Below, in pieces: positions 48,511 through 60,840 of a stretch of DNA of 64,000 nucleotides. Made by a program: the position numbers and the translations under genes. Source of the DNA: Artemisia argyi (lineage: Eukaryota; Streptophyta; Magnoliopsida; Asterales; Asteraceae). The notes beneath the pieces were generated by a model that saw only the letters and a program-made list of their open reading frames with translations, did no database searches and was not told where the DNA came from. The DNA lies in NCBI GenBank assembly GCA_030686995.1, contig CM060686.1, positions 76,769,757-76,833,756 of the forward strand, written 5' to 3'. The first letter of the stretch is position 1. The number at the start of each line of letters is the position of its first letter.

Positions 48511-49624
48511 AAAACTTGATGCGTGGAATTGCGCCCTCGCAAAAGGTTTTACCTCTCAAGGGATCTTGAGAAGCTTGCAATCCCCACCAGGCAGTGTACC
48601 TGATCGTTGTAGTATAGTATAGTGACAAGTACCAGGGGATTGATCATTCAACTCAGGAATAGTGTTCGCTAGGATTAAAAAATCTACTATACTAGGTCTA
48701 AAGGTGATGGATGATTCTTTTTGTATTTTCATATTTTTATAAAAGCAAGTAAAATCTCGGGTTTTGAAGGAGTGGACGGAATTAGTTGCTAGTCAACTAA
48801 CCCAATAAACTAAAGATGCAATCAAAATAAAATAAAATAAACTAAAACTATTTTGTGGTGTGAACAATAATAAGAGAAAATGTGTTTACTTATATTTCAT
48901 TACTCCCTAGATATATTTTACCGGTTGATTAGCTTGTTTCAATTGCATGGATGACGGGTTATATTCCTTAAAACTAGTCGTAGGGCCGTGTACGAAATTC
49001 CCTAACTCTATAAGATCCTACTTTACTCCTATGTCGAGCCGACTAAAAGCTCCTAACATGGGATCACTAGAATTCGCTCATGCATTAAATACAACAATAA
49101 ATCGTAGTACACCTCTGATCATGTTTCTTAAGACCTTCAAGCAAGTTACCAATTGGAAGTCTGCCAATTTTCTCAAGCCTAACATCGAGTACAATCATCC
49201 AGAACAATTGTAAACAAACCATCAACCAATAATCAACATCTAGGTTTCATTACATCTAAGCAAACACAACAAAAACCTAGTCTAGCATGTTAAAAAGAAG
49301 AAAATCAAAAGATAGAATCACACAACAAATAGACATATTGTATGATTATTGGAAAACTTATCTTCAATAGAACATGGATGGTATAAGGGTTGAAACCCTT
49401 ATTATCACAGAAAATTCGTCTAGGGTTTTTACAAAGAGGCTCTCAAAAAGTTCCACACTTAATGAATGAAAATTAGAAAACTATATATAGATTTTACACC
49501 TTGACGGCGTCACGTTTAAGCTTGTGACGCCGTCAAGATAAAAGTCGTATTTCCTAGATCCACTTCTGACGCCGTCATGTGCAAATTTACTCTGGGCCGT
49601 CACATGTGTTTTGACCTTGACGGC

Positions 49625-50262
49625 TGATTGTACAATAATTCGCACTACCAGGCCTTCGAACGTGATCAAAGGAAATGAGAGGTGTTGTGATTACGCCAAG
49701 CTTGGATATAACCTGAAATAAGAAATACTAAAACACTACGTTAAGTGATTGCGCAGGGGTTGGACCCTGCGAACCATCTCCGGCGTGTGAATAAATGATC
49801 GGTATGAGAGTTTAAGTGTAAACGTAGTAAAGTAAGGTGAGAGAGATTGCATACCAGATTTGTCATCGTCCAGGACTATTTATAGGTGAAGAAAACGGTC
49901 CTAGAAAGTGGTCACACGTTTGAGAGAGATCATGAGGGTGTCCCATGATTTGTGGTAACCGCTAGGGTTTAGTGTCCCGCTCTTCCTGGTTTAGCGGGGG
50001 AGCTAAAGAGAAAGAGGAGACGTGGGTAAGACTTGGTCTCACCAATGTTTGGACTTGGCATCGTTCTGTCCTTAAAACTAATCAAGAGATACCCCGAAGG
50101 GCTTAATCCTTCGATTGGAGAATTCCCACTTGGTAACTAGATCATTGATGATTAGTTTTACGCCAAAGAAAGTTTAAAGAGGCTAGCCAGAGCCTTCGAT
50201 TATGTAGGTTGCGATCAAACTCGAAGGGGGATCCTTCGAGCTAATCGGAGGGTACATCATCA
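49625..50262 (-). repeat. Tat element 3' LTR
   Basis: 638 bp, TGATTG...CATCATCA on the plus strand. Minus-strand TATA box at 49877-49884. Confidence 0.9.
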
Positions 50263-50275
50263 AGCCCCCCAGTTG
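50263..50275 (-). other. Tat polypurine tract
   Basis: Minus strand CAACTGGGGGGCT, directly before the 3' LTR. Confidence 0.7.
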
Positions 50276-50502
50276 AAAGTTAAATATTCGCACAAGAATA
50301 TGTAGCTTTCAACTCTATCATAGTTCACTGCTTTTACCATATCTTAGAAAATCGGGTAAGATGAAATTTTGAAATACAAAGATACATTAAATGCACGTGC
50401 TTATAACTTATCCGTTGAACAGAAGAATATAACGGCATAATTATCGGTAGGCTCAACCATCTTTCAAAATTTAAAGTATCGAGTAGATATAACTATGAGT
50501 AA

Positions 50503-50510
50503 TATAAATA
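50503..50510 (+). promoter_or_regulatory. TATA box of Tat antisense ORF
   Basis: TATAAATA on the plus strand, about 134 bases before the ATG at 50644 and outside the LTR. Confidence 0.45.
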
Positions 50511-50643
50511 CCGGTGCACTCTAAAATTCTAAATCATAACTTTTTCCTCTGCAACCTTCAAAAAGCTATGACGTGTTTATCTGCAATAATCAAAAGGTTT
50601 CCCTCCCCTTATAGTTAGGCCCTTTAGGTATTACCAGTTAGCC

Positions 50644-52908
50644 ATGAGCATGGATATTAAATGTATTATAAGACAACAAAAATGCACTCTTTCAAGAGAA
50701 GCCCTAGCCCTCTTTCTAGATGATTACCCAATACCCAAGCAACATAAAGTTGTTCTCCTGAAAAATAATTAGAGCATCTATGACGCCCCAAAAGGGTATG
50801 TGGGTCTGTATACTCATGCCTTTACCCGGTCAAATCTAAGAATACCCCTGCATCCATTGTTTCTAGAGTTGCTACAATATTATGAGGTGCATATTTCAAG
50901 GTTTAATCCATTTGGACTAGCCAAACTTACCACCTACATGTAATGTGTAAGGCATATGGGTATGAGCCCACACTAAATGTGCTTCGAGGCTTCCTTAACC
51001 TGTGTCCCGGGGGAGATTGGTTGGCATTGTCAAAGAGGAATGATGAAAATATGCCCGTGCTAATCACCAAACCTTTCACAAATATAACAAACTGGAAAGG
51101 GAAATTCATTTATGTACAAGATACAATCATACCTCCGGGGTATCCAGCACTCTTGAATGAAGCATTCCGTTTCGACCGTAAGAAATTCAATGATCAAATT
51201 CCCCTCAATGTTCGAGATGAACCACTTTATCAACATCTTGCCAGACATCCCATTGATGTGCAAACCTTTCCAGAACCCATCCTCTTTATGGCTGGTTTTG
51301 TGGACCACTGAGAAGGATCCCTTTTGTCGCCAGAAATCCATTGTGATGGCCAGAGTATGTATATGCAACTTATCATAAATGAATAACATATCTAATTATA
51401 TTTATGTATCTGTTTATATTGCAGTAATGGCATTCAGGAACTTCGTCGTATCTGATGGTGCAAAGGAAGCTAGCTTTATTCCCAGGGATCCTAGAGAATT
51501 CAGCTACGGGGTGGGTTCCCCTTCAACCTCGTCAACAATAATGACGTGGATGCCATGGTGTTGGAGCCAGCGGCATTAGTTGAAGATGTGATTCCCCTTA
51601 ATGCTGAGGAGGTGCCTTTGGAAATCAAAGCCTTTCCTGACGTGGAGATCCTTTCCTCCAATGATGTCCCCAAGACGTATGCCGGTACCTCTGGTATAGC
51701 TAATAGGGTATGTGAAAGGAAAGGGACTGAAATGAAGGCTTCGAAGCCTCCAATCAAAAGGAAACTTGACATACCCACTCTCTTATCCAGAGCTTCAAAG
51801 AAGAAGAACTCCCAAGATAAGGCTGTCGCTGCCATACCCTCCGAAGGTTCGTATGATGAAGACATTCATGGTAAGAGCTCACTACGACCTATATACTTCC
51901 AAAAAATTAATTGAAAACTTCAAACCACTCTTAATTCGACAATGTCCAGGTTTATCGAACATTAAGGAACTCCCTAACTCTCAAGCCCGCCACTGATTGG
52001 TTGAAGGTGTTATTCCAGGCCGCTGGAAGGGAGCCCTTGACAATATGTCAATAGAGCAGCTATGTGATCTTCATGACAAAAGCTACACAAGGCAAGTTGT
52101 TCTAGATAACCATCTTAACATCCGAGCAAGAGAATTGATACAGACTGTTAAAAATGCTAAAGAAGAGTTAAATGTAGTTCTGGCTAGAGAAGAACATAGG
52201 GAGCAGTTGATCACTAACTTGAAGTCAAAGTGTGACAGGGCTACGGAGGTTATTGAGAAGAATCCCATTGTGCAAGATCTTCGATCCAACGTCATGAAGC
52301 TTGCCACTCGACTAAAGGAAGCCCAAGCTTAGTGTGGTAGGCTCAAAATGGAGGAGGCCAAAGCGATTGGGCTAAAAGAGAGAGTATCTATGCTTGAGTC
52401 GAAGTGTGCAAGTCTTAAATCTGAAAAGAACATACTCATGGAGCAAAAAACCAAGTTGAAACAGGAGACAGATGCCCTAAACCTTCGCTGTGAAAGTCTT
52501 CAGAAAGATAGGGCAGATGTGGTGGCCAAGGTTATTCCTTACATTGCTATGGAGTTGTATCATAGTGATGAGGTCGGACAAGTGGTGGCCAACTTGGTGA
52601 ATGCTGCCATATTCCATGGGAAATGTACTACCCTTGAAGATATTGCTCAAACTAGGAAGCCTGTGATCCTATCGAAGGTTCCTTACTATCGTCCTTCACA
52701 AAGAAAGGAATATGATGCTGCCAGCAATGCGTTTGCTTCGGCAGACTTTCCTTTTCTTTCGAAGGTTACCAAAGATCCGGAAGCTTCCGTTGAAAAACTG
52801 TTGTCGAAGAAGCCTAGTAGGATTCGGCCATCTTCTCCAAGTAGGAGGGCCTCCGGTGTTAAGTTTCCCTCTCGTCAAGAAGATCCTTCCTCATCAAAGA
52901 ATGCATAA
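50644..52908 (+). pseudogene. Tat antisense ORF (putative gypsy-type transposon domain protein)
   Basis: Encoded opposite to gag-pol. The N-terminal half holds PLHPLFLELLQYY (about 50850) and, after a frameshift near 50940, VLRGFLNLCPGGDWLALSKR and ITNWKGKFIYV, resembling the plant 'putative gypsy type transposon' domain (Pfam PF04195). Stops occur near 50770 and at 51309-51311. Two plausible introns follow: 51355-51424 (GTATGT...TTGCAG) and about 51869-51949 (GTAAGA...GTCCAG). The C-terminal half (51997-52908, one TAG at 52330-52332) is a long coiled coil ending in a Lys/Arg/Ser-rich tail (VEKLLSKKPSRIRPSSPSRR). Function unknown; such ORFs are known in Tat-lineage elements. Confidence 0.7.
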
Positions 52909-53461
52909 ATACTACCTTGTTGGCAATGGTTTATCCCGAGGGTGCTTTGTACCCTTCGAATATGTTTCTCTTTGCTACTTTAATTTTTAGGATGTTTGCT
53001 TATCTGTTATCTACTTGTCATAGGATGTTCTTTTCATTTATCCTTTGATTATATGATTCTCTTCTCTCAACGTTATTTATAATCATTAATATACAACCTA
53101 AGGTTATTGTAGACGAGTATCCTTATTGTGTGTATTTTGAACCAAGATTTTTAAGCAATCGTATAATTTGACTGCTGACAGAGGGTAGCGACCCACTCCA
53201 TCTTTATCCTTATAGTCATAGGGCTTCGAATGCCCGTAGACATTTTAGGGAAGTCAATGTGAATTATAATGGATGTCATATCATCCTTCAAACATTGACA
53301 CTTGTAGTACTTGGCTGAATAAATATTTGTTGTAAAAAATGAAACAAGAGATTTAAAGGAAATACGTTGTATCATTAATTGGGTAGGGATGATTACATCA
53401 TTTTATGAAATGAATACTAAGACGCCGACCATTAATGCTTGTTTCCCCAAATGAGAAGAGT
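52909..53461. other. Spacer between antisense ORF and integrase
   Basis: About 550 bp, AT-rich. The two convergent genes end on either side; nothing else recognised. Confidence 0.5.
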
Positions 53462-54651
53462 TCAACACATAAATTTGAAATAAATAAATTCTCTGAAAGG
53501 TTGTAAGTTATATATGTAAAACTTACGAAGGTTGGTGCCATTCCATGTCCTGTCAACTTCTTCTCCAAAGATTGTTGCTAACTTATAAGCTCCGTTACCG
53601 TAGGCTTCAGCTACTACGTAAGGCCCCTCCCATGTTGGTCCCAACTTCCCTTGGTATTCAGCTTTGCTTGCGCTGTTAAGTCGAAGGACATATTCGCCTG
53701 GTTTGAAGCTCGAAGGCCGAACCCTGCTGTTGTAATATTTTTCTAACTTTTGCTTGTACATAGCTTCTCTGATGGAGGCTATTTCTCTTCGTTCTTTGAG
53801 TAGATCCAGATTCTCTCGAAGCTTTTCCTCATTTTTTGAGGCCTCGAAGTCCATAATGCGCTCCATTTCCACGCTTATCTCTGATGGGATGACAGCTTTT
53901 GTGCCATAAGTGAGGCTGAAAGGTGTTTCCCTGTGACTCGACTTGGGATGTGTCCTATGAGCCCAGAGAACTTGGATAATTCGTCCACCCACCCTTGGTG
54001 ACTTCGTCCTAGCCTTCTTTCGATTCCATTGATAATGTCTCTGTTGGTAACTTCTACTTGACCATTACCTTGAGGGTGGTATACGGATGTAAACGATTGC
54101 TTGATTTTTAAACCATTGCGAAAAGTAGGAAATACCCCTTCGGCAAATTGCTTCCCATTGTCAGAAATGATGATGTGAGGGACTCCGAAGCGACAAATGA
54201 TGTGTTCCCATACTAATTTCTCCATGTGTTTGCCTGTCACAGATGCCAAAGGCTTGGCTTCAACCCATTTGGTGAAGTAGTCGATAGCTATGACCAAAAA
54301 CTTCACTCCTCCTGGTCCTACTGGCAGAGGTCCTACTATGTCAATTCCCCATTGGGAAAAAGGCCACGCAGATGTGATAGAGGTCATATCTTGTTTAGGT
54401 AGTCTTGGGACCTTCGAGTGGATCTGACACGCTTTGCAATTATGTATTATTTCCATTGCATCCCTGTGCATTAATGGCCAGCAGTACCCCAACTTCATAA
54501 TTTTAGAGACAACGGAGTGGGGTCCTGCGTGTAGACTGCACGATCCTTCATGAACTTCATTGATTATGTTTGTAGCCTGCTTAGTTCCGACACAAAGAAG
54601 CCATGGGGATAGGAAGGATCGTCTGTAAAGGTAGTCTCCTATTATCCTGTA
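53462..54651 (-). pseudogene. Tat integrase
   Basis: Minus strand, three frames. The zinc finger His pair lies just upstream of the ATG at 54498 and is followed by CKAC (about 54430). The catalytic core has the first Asp (WGIDIVGPLP), the second Asp (ISDNGKQF) and the Glu (GQVEVTNRDI), all present. A frameshift in 53875-53992 leads to the C-terminal part (THPKSSHRETPFSLTYG, then the chromatin-side GPYVVAEAYGNGAYKL region). A stop near 54654 separates it from RNase H in the same frame. The residues are intact but the frame is not. Confidence 0.85.
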
Positions 54652-55239
54652 TTAAGGAGCTTTGATTCTGACTTTTCTTGCTAGCTTTGGATCTTCTGGT
54701 AGAATGCCGCTTATTAAGTACTCCCTTATCGGAATCATCCAATTAGTTTCTTCCTCGGATATTATATCGGATACTTCTTTCCTTTGGATAGATCTTTCAG
54801 CTAACACATCAACCAGGACTTCTTTTGTTAAGTGAGCGAAGGCCATTGAGGCTAACTTGCTTAACGCATCTGCCTTCTTGTTTTGGTTTCTTCGGACGTG
54901 CTCAATGGTGAAGGATTCAAATCCCTGTAGGATTTCTTTTGCTTTATCCAGGTATTGTTTGATAGTGGACTGCCTTGCCTCATAGGAACCTTTGATTTGG
55001 TTGGCGACCAGCTGTGAGTCAACGAAAACAGAAAGTTTGCGTACCTCCATGTCTTTAGCTAGGCGTAGGCCTGCTAACAAAGCTTCGTATTCTGCTTTGT
55101 TGTTGGTCGCCTCAAATTCGAATCGCAGTGCATAAGTGTATTCTTTTCCTTCTAGGTTGACTAACATCAACCCTGCCCCTGATCCGTCAGAGCTTGAGGC
55201 TCCATCTGTGAATAACTTCCAGTTATACTTTTCTTTCAA
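54652..55239 (-). pseudogene. Tat second RNase H
   Basis: An open 195-residue frame with the RNase H signature: FTDGASSSDGSGAG (first Asp), NNKAEYEALLAGLRLA (Glu), VFVDSQLVANQIKG (Asp), RNQNKKADALSKLA (last Asp). It is the additional RNase H domain typical of Tat-lineage elements and is itself uninterrupted; it was part of a polyprotein now broken on both sides. Confidence 0.85.
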
Positions 55240-55571
55240 AGGCCTCTTTTTAGGAGTTTCCTTATCATTTCCTGGCTCGGAAGGAGTTTCAGCGAGGAAG
55301 TCTGCGAGTATTTGAACCTTTATGGAGTTTGCCCCTTGTATTCTATTTCATGCTCCCCCAATTCGATGGCCTATTTAGATACCCTCCCCGATTTCTTGGG
55401 CTTCGATAATATTTGTTTGATGGGCTTATCAGTTAATAGCGTGATTGGGTGAGCTTGAAAGTACTTTCGGAGGCGTCTTGCGGCGTGGACTAGAGCAAGA
55501 ATTAGCCTTTCCAATTATGGGTAATTTAATTCAGCTCCCTGCAAAACCCGACTGACAAAGTAGATCGGAAC
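55240..55571 (-). pseudogene. Tat first RNase H/connection, degraded
   Basis: Between reverse transcriptase and the second RNase H the minus strand keeps pieces of the reverse-transcriptase-linked RNase H (QGAELNYP, LILALVHAARRLRKYFQAHPI, LTDKPI) with stops and a frameshift. Confidence 0.65.
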
Positions 55572-56960
55572 TTACCTCTTCTCTCTTTTTGCCAAGAGTA
55601 CTGCGCTAATACTTTCATGTGACGCTGCGATGTACATATACAGTACTTCTCCGTTAATTGGGGCTGTGAGTGTTGGCAGGATTTCCATGAACTCCTTCAA
55701 CTTTTGGAAGGCAGTTTTAGCTTCGATACTCCATTGGAAAGTCTTATTATCCATACATCCTTTAAGGGTCTTAAAGAATGGTAGTGATCGATCTGCACCC
55801 TGTGACAAAAACCTGCTCAAGGCTACCAGCTTTCCATTAAGGCTTTGTACCTCCTTCAATGTCTTTGGGGCTTGCAGATCAGTGATAGCTATCACTTTTG
55901 AAGGGTTTGCTTTGATTCCTTGTTTTGTGATCAAGTGCCCCAGAAATTTCCCCTCTTCAACACCGAACGAGCATTTCTTCAGATTGAGCTTCATATTTAT
56001 GGCTCTTAGCTGGTTCAAGGTTTCTTGAATGTCGGAGAGTAAGTCTTCCTCTGTCCTACTCTTTATGACCATGTCGTCAACGTATGCCTCTAAAATCCTT
56101 CCTATCTGTTTATGGAAGGCCTTGTCCACCAGACGCTGGTAGGTTGCCCCTGCATTTTTCAAACCGAAGGGCATCTTCTTATAGCAATAGACGCCCTTTC
56201 CCGTGTAGAAGGCCGTTTTCTCCTCGTATTCTACTGCCATTTGTATCTGATGGTATCCTTTGTAAGCGTCTAAAAATCATTTTAGACGAAACCCTGATAA
56301 GGACTCTACCTTCCAATCCATTTCTGGGAGGGGGTAACAATCCTTTAGACACGCTTTATTGATGTCAGTAAAATCAACGCACATACGCCATCCTTCGTCA
56401 CTTTTCTTTACCATAACTGGATTGGCCACCCACGTTTGGTATTTGACCTCTCTGAGTATACCTGCCTGTACCAATTCGTCTACCTCTTTGCAGGCTGCAG
56501 CGTTTCTCTCTAGCGCAAGGCTCCGGCGCTTTTGTTTGATAGGCTCAATGTGTTTGAACACATTGAGTTTGTGTTCCGTTCCGAAAGGCTTACCATCGAT
56601 CATGAGACTTCTCGGAACCCCTGTCATATCGGAGTATGTCCATGCGAAGATATCTTTGTTGTCCTTCAAGAGTTGTATCAGGCTTGCCTTGAAGGTGGCA
56701 GGGAGTTGTCTTCCAATTACTACCATTTGCTCCGGATGGAGCTCGTTTATCACAATACGCTCTTCGGCGTCCTCGCAGCTCAAGATATCCTTCGAAGGCT
56801 CATAGGGATTTTCTTTAATCTTCTTTCCCGCCTCTGGTGTCCCTTTCTTATTGTAATTGGATAGTACGGTCCCTATCCCATTGGCTGTTTGGAACTTGAT
56901 TGCTGCGTGTATGGTGGATACCACGATGCCCATCTTCTGCATGGCGGTTCTTCCTATCAA
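55572..56960 (-). pseudogene. Tat reverse transcriptase
   Basis: One frame interrupted by a TGA at 56277-56279, where a Cys codon is likely (between GFRLK and FLDAYKGYHQIQMA). It contains the palm motifs WRMCVDFTDINKACLKDCYPLP, MPFGLKNAGATYQ and the catalytic YVDDMVIKS (about 56073-56084), intact. It polymerises DNA on an RNA template in the family. A short deletion at about 56965-56985 disrupts the junction with the protease. Confidence 0.9.
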
Positions 56961-57532
56961 TAAATTATAAGGGTTTCCATCCTTGCCAGTCGGCCCTCAC
57001 CGATGGTTACGTCTAAAGGGATTTCACCTAGAGGCCATGAGTGTTCTCCCAAGAAGCCTACTAAAGGTATCTTCGAATCTACCCTTTGTGACCTTATGGA
57101 AGGTTTGAGCTTCAGGAAACAATGCTCGTATATGATCTCACAAGAACTTCCGCAGTCCATGTAGGCCCTATTAACTTCTCGATTAAAAATGAGGACCTTT
57201 ATGACTACAGGGTCATCTGATGGAGGTTGACCCATTAAGGGTGGAAACGTTACTTCCCCTACATTGGGTGCTCCTTCCTCAATTTCTTTTCTTTTCTGAT
57301 TCGGGCCTCCCCTACGAACCATAAGGATTGGAGCCTCATGGACATGGTCTTTAGTGTCGGTGACCTTTTCTTTTCCCTTTTTTATACATTTTATTAGATG
57401 TGTCAATTGCCCTGATTTGACAGCTTCCTCTATTTGCTTCTTCAATTCTCTACAGCTGTTTGTTTCATGACCAAAATCCTCATGAAAGTGGCAGTACTTG
57501 GTCATATCTTGGTTCCTCCCATTGCTTGTCAT
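56957..57532 (-). pseudogene. Tat nucleocapsid end and protease
   Basis: Begins with a CHFHEDFGHETNSC zinc-binding segment and RELKKQIEEAVKSGQL, the end of gag in this lineage. A retropepsin domain follows, whose active site reads MDCGSSCEIIYEH instead of D(T/S)GSS, and later PLGEIPLDVTIGEG. The domain breaks off in front of the reverse transcriptase frame. The DCG spelling also occurs in related Asteraceae elements as I recall them, so it may be a lineage trait rather than damage. Confidence 0.75.
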
Positions 57533-59184
57533 GCGAGGAGGGAGTTCGAAGGTCCTTGCAGCCTTCTCGGTGGCTAAAATTTCCTTTGAGGACTTCGTCA
57601 GGCTTCCAATAAACTAGAGTTAGAACTCGTGTTGTAGGGGGTAAACCTGTTATGGCCTTTGTGTTTGATCTTCGGTCCTTCCCACGAAGACGGCTTTACT
57701 CCCTTATTGTTCTCCATCGGAGCCCCATTGGTGGATACTTCTTTGGCTTCTATCCACGTGTATGTTTTCTCCATCAGGCCTTTGTATGTTGCTAGAAGAT
57801 CTGTGGATAAGAATTCCACAAGAGTCCAGTTGCGTAGGCCATGGACGAAGCCAGAAATGCATTGCTCTTCGTGTAAGCCTAGAATCTGCAGAGTTTCGTC
57901 AGTGTACCTAGTAACAAAATTTCTTGTGCTTTCGTTCTCCTTCTGCTTAATGTTGTGCACTGTTAGGTGTGTCCTTGTAAACTTCTTCTGTTGGCTAAAG
58001 TGAGATCGAAACTTAGCCTTCAAATCATCGAGGTTGATGATGCTTCCTGGTTTCTGCCCATTCCACCAAATACGTGCGGAATCTCGGAGGGTATATGAGA
58101 ACATGTGACAGGCTACGGGCATGACCCATTTCTGCATTCTTATGGCTCCTTCGAACAAATGAAGGAAATTATCTAGATCCCCCTTCCCATCATAGGTACC
58201 TATATGTGAAGGCATCTTTAGGCCATCCGGCAAGGGATAATCTTCAATCCATCTTACAAAGGGTGTCGTAGGACCTGCGGGCTCTGCGTATGAATGGATG
58301 TAAGGTGGTACGTTCATGGGAACATTATGGTATGGATTATAAGGAGGAGGTATCCCTAAAGAGGGTTGATTAGTGTAGAAAGGATGAGGTGTACTCGTGT
58401 TTGGAGGGTAACCATTATACATGGTATACGGAAGGTATATCATGGGATGGTTATAGGGTGCAGCACTTTGTGAGGAATACTGATTGCCAGGTTGCCCATT
58501 CACGGGGGGATAAAGGTTTGGGGGATAACCTTGAACCGGAAACTGAGAATACAGGCCAACAGGAGGAAGACTTCCTTCTGTGTTGACCGAACCTGGGTTA
58601 CCATCCATCCCTGATGCGTGGGAGGACTGCAACGGAACTCCTCCTTCGGTTCTCCCCAAATGTGCCGCTAGTAATGGAGGTAGGTTTACCTCCCTATTTT
58701 CCCTTTGTTAGCTCCTCTCATTAGAGCCTTCGACAGCGGTTCTTTCTCTCCTCGTGGGAGTTCTTTCAGGAACTCCCTCAAAGCCTACATTCCTTCCTCC
58801 AACCTTTCTACCCGCAGGAGACCCAATACGCAGGATGAGGTGACAAGCCCTAGGGGCGGAGGGCCCCGGCTCCATCTCGATCTCCTCATCATACTCATCG
58901 CTGGAATATTCTAACTCCCTTTGCATCTCCGTGTTTCTGATTTGCCTCCTTCGAGCCCTTAACAAGGACTCTAGCTCTTCGTAATTAGCATCGACAAAGG
59001 CGGGGCTAATGATGAGCTCTAGATTAGCTGACGTGGATGCGTTGTGGTTGCGCGTTATTTCAGGGTGAGATCGTGTGGTAAAGGTGGAGGCCGTGATTGG
59101 CGGAAGGTTGTTGGTGTCAGTTACGGGTAAAGGGGTTAAAGATGAGAAACCCGGTGGGGGTGTAATCTCTCTTTCTGGATTCAT
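57533..59184 (-). pseudogene. Tat gag
   Basis: Starts at 59184 (MNPEREITPPPGF). An in-frame TAA near 58708 separates an acidic N-terminal part (SSDEYDEEIEMEPGP) from a long second part. The second part contains a Pro/Tyr/Asn-rich linker and the Retrotrans_gag capsid domain (DGKGDLDNFLHLFEGAIRM, WWNGQ, FRSHFSQQKKFTRTHLTVHN, about 58200-57750). Near 57598 a frameshift occurs; the other frame continues with EILATEKAARTFELPP into the zinc-binding segment. Confidence 0.85.
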
Positions 59185-59252
59185 GCCGAAATAATAGCGA
59201 GTGTATTTGACTTGGTTTTTCTACTTGGAAATAACGGGACTAATTGTAGCGG

Positions 59253-59270
59253 GTCCCATGGATGGCGCCA
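59253..59270 (-). other. Tat primer-binding site
   Basis: Minus strand TGGCGCCATCCATGGGAC, one base after the 5' LTR. It shares TGGCGCC with the Tat/Athila tRNA-type site, but the rest differs, so the tRNA is not certain. Confidence 0.55.
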
Positions 59271-59271
59271 C

Positions 59272-59909
59272 TGATTGTACAATAATTCGCACTACCAGGC
59301 CTTCGATGGTGATCAAAGGAAATGAGAGGTGTTGTGATTACGCCAAGCTTGGATATAACCTGAAATAAGAAATACTAAAACACTACGTTAAGTGATTGCG
59401 CAGGGGTTGGACCCTGCGAACCACCTCCGGCGTGTGAATAAGTGATCGGTATGAGAGTTTAAGTGTAAACGTAGTAATGTAAGGTGAGAGAGATTGCATA
59501 CCAGATTTGTCATCATCCAGGACTATTTATAGGTGAAGAAAACGGTCCTAGAAAGTGGTCACACGTTTGAGAGAGATCATGAGGGTGTCCCATGATTTGT
59601 GGTAACCGCTAGGGTTTAGTATCCCACTCTTCCTGGTTTAGCGGGGGAGCTAAAGAGAAAGAGGAGACGTGGATAAGACTTGGTCTCACCAATGTTTGGA
59701 GTTGGCATCGTTCCGTCCTTAAAACTTATCGAGAGATATCCCGAAGGGCTTAATCCTTCGATTGGCGGATTCCCACTTGGTAACTAGATCATTGATGATT
59801 AGTTTTACGCCAAAGAAAGTTTAAAGAGGCTAGCCTCAGCCTTCGATTATGTAGGTTGCGATTAGACTCGAAGGGGGATCCTTCGAGCTAATCGGAGGGC
59901 ACATCATCA
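59272..59909 (-). repeat. Tat element 5' LTR
   Basis: 638 bp, same length as the other LTR. Minus-strand TATA box at 59524-59531. Confidence 0.9.
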
Positions 59910-60243
59910 ACGGCCTTGGTGACGTCGTCAGGCCTAATTGCCTTGAAAATGTTCTGGGCCGTCATGTGTATTTTCCACATCCACCTCTTTTGCCACTCTT
60001 GACGTCGTCACTTGCAATGCCTTGACGTCGTCAGCTACTGTTCCCAGCAAGGATTTTGAGACTTTGTTGTTTTCTTCACTTTTTCGCTCAAAAAACATCC
60101 AAAATGCTTCCTTTTGTAAATTTCCTTTCAAAAGTACCTAAAATGACAAAATGAACGATTTAGGGCAATAATTGATCAAATAATTACGAATTCGGGTTTA
60201 AATGACCCCCCAAAAGTGGTACATTTTTCGCCTTATCATCTTG

Positions 60244-60840
60244 CCAGAACATTCATAGTGGTAATCAGTTATCATTCCACGATGATTGATTAGATCCCGC
60301 TAGTGTCAATGTTAACATCACTGATAGTGGTTCTCCTAGTTAATCCTTTATGGATTAAGCATGGATGTTCTTTGTGGTGGTCACTTTATTCCAAACGGTC
60401 TACAATCGTGGAGTGATACTCATGTGTACTCCAGCGACACACCTGGATTGTGGTTAGCTTTTTTCTGGGTATCCGCTTCATGTAACGATAGGTGGGGTAA
60501 TCTTTTTGGATTATCTGGCACTTCAAGTTTGAAACCCTACCAAGGAGATTCTTTTCACGAATCGAATCCTGATGACGCAGGTGTATACTGGGATTTATCC
60601 AATGTATTGATATTTGTCCTTAATAGGATTCCGAGGCTGATTCACCTGACCAAGGTGAATAGAATCAAGATAATCATCAGTAAAACAATCATAGTGGAAA
60701 AATTCTTTAAGAAATGACCACGATGATCGACTGGCCTAACATTATTATCATTTACATTTTTGTGACATTTAATGATGAATGCAGCCGCTCTTTAAGCACC
60801 ACCATATACATCAATATCTTCAAACTCCATATACTCATAC
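60244..60840. other. Right flank of the array, unassigned
   Basis: Continues the sequence broken at 15540. One frame of 118 codons (60361-60717) has no recognised motif and a poorly protein-like end. I see nothing identifiable. Confidence 0.3.

Larger units (their letters stand above)
49625..59909 (-). mobile_element. Tat-clade Gypsy element with antisense ORF
   Basis: 10,285 bp with TSD acggc (49620-49624 and 59910-59914) and 638-bp LTRs that differ at about 21 positions by eye (about 3.3%). On the minus strand: LTR, primer site, gag, protease, reverse transcriptase, a first RNase H, a second RNase H, integrase; then on the plus strand a long antisense ORF before the other LTR. Dual RNase H and the antisense ORF are Tat-lineage traits. 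Every domain is recognisable but frames carry stops, frameshifts and small deletions, so the copy is dead. Confidence 0.9.
48517..60238 (-). repeat. Athila-like LTR3, split by the Tat element
   Basis: Two pieces, 48517-49624 and 59910-60238, together about 1.43 kb after removing the inserted element and one TSD copy. It is the 5' LTR of interior B and the outer right end of the array, followed by tcttg. The break falls within a TGACGGCC...CTTGGTGACG dyad segment. TATA box at 49482-49489. Confidence 0.8.

Noticed and set aside
55630..56805. Long plus-strand frames opposite the Tat reverse transcriptase
   Set aside because: They mirror the minus-strand polymerase, which has all catalytic motifs; no independent evidence for coding.
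60361..60717. 118-codon plus-strand frame as a host gene
   Set aside because: No recognised domain; its last third is AT-driven Ile/Lys sequence and its start lies in sequence of unknown repeat origin. Left unassigned.
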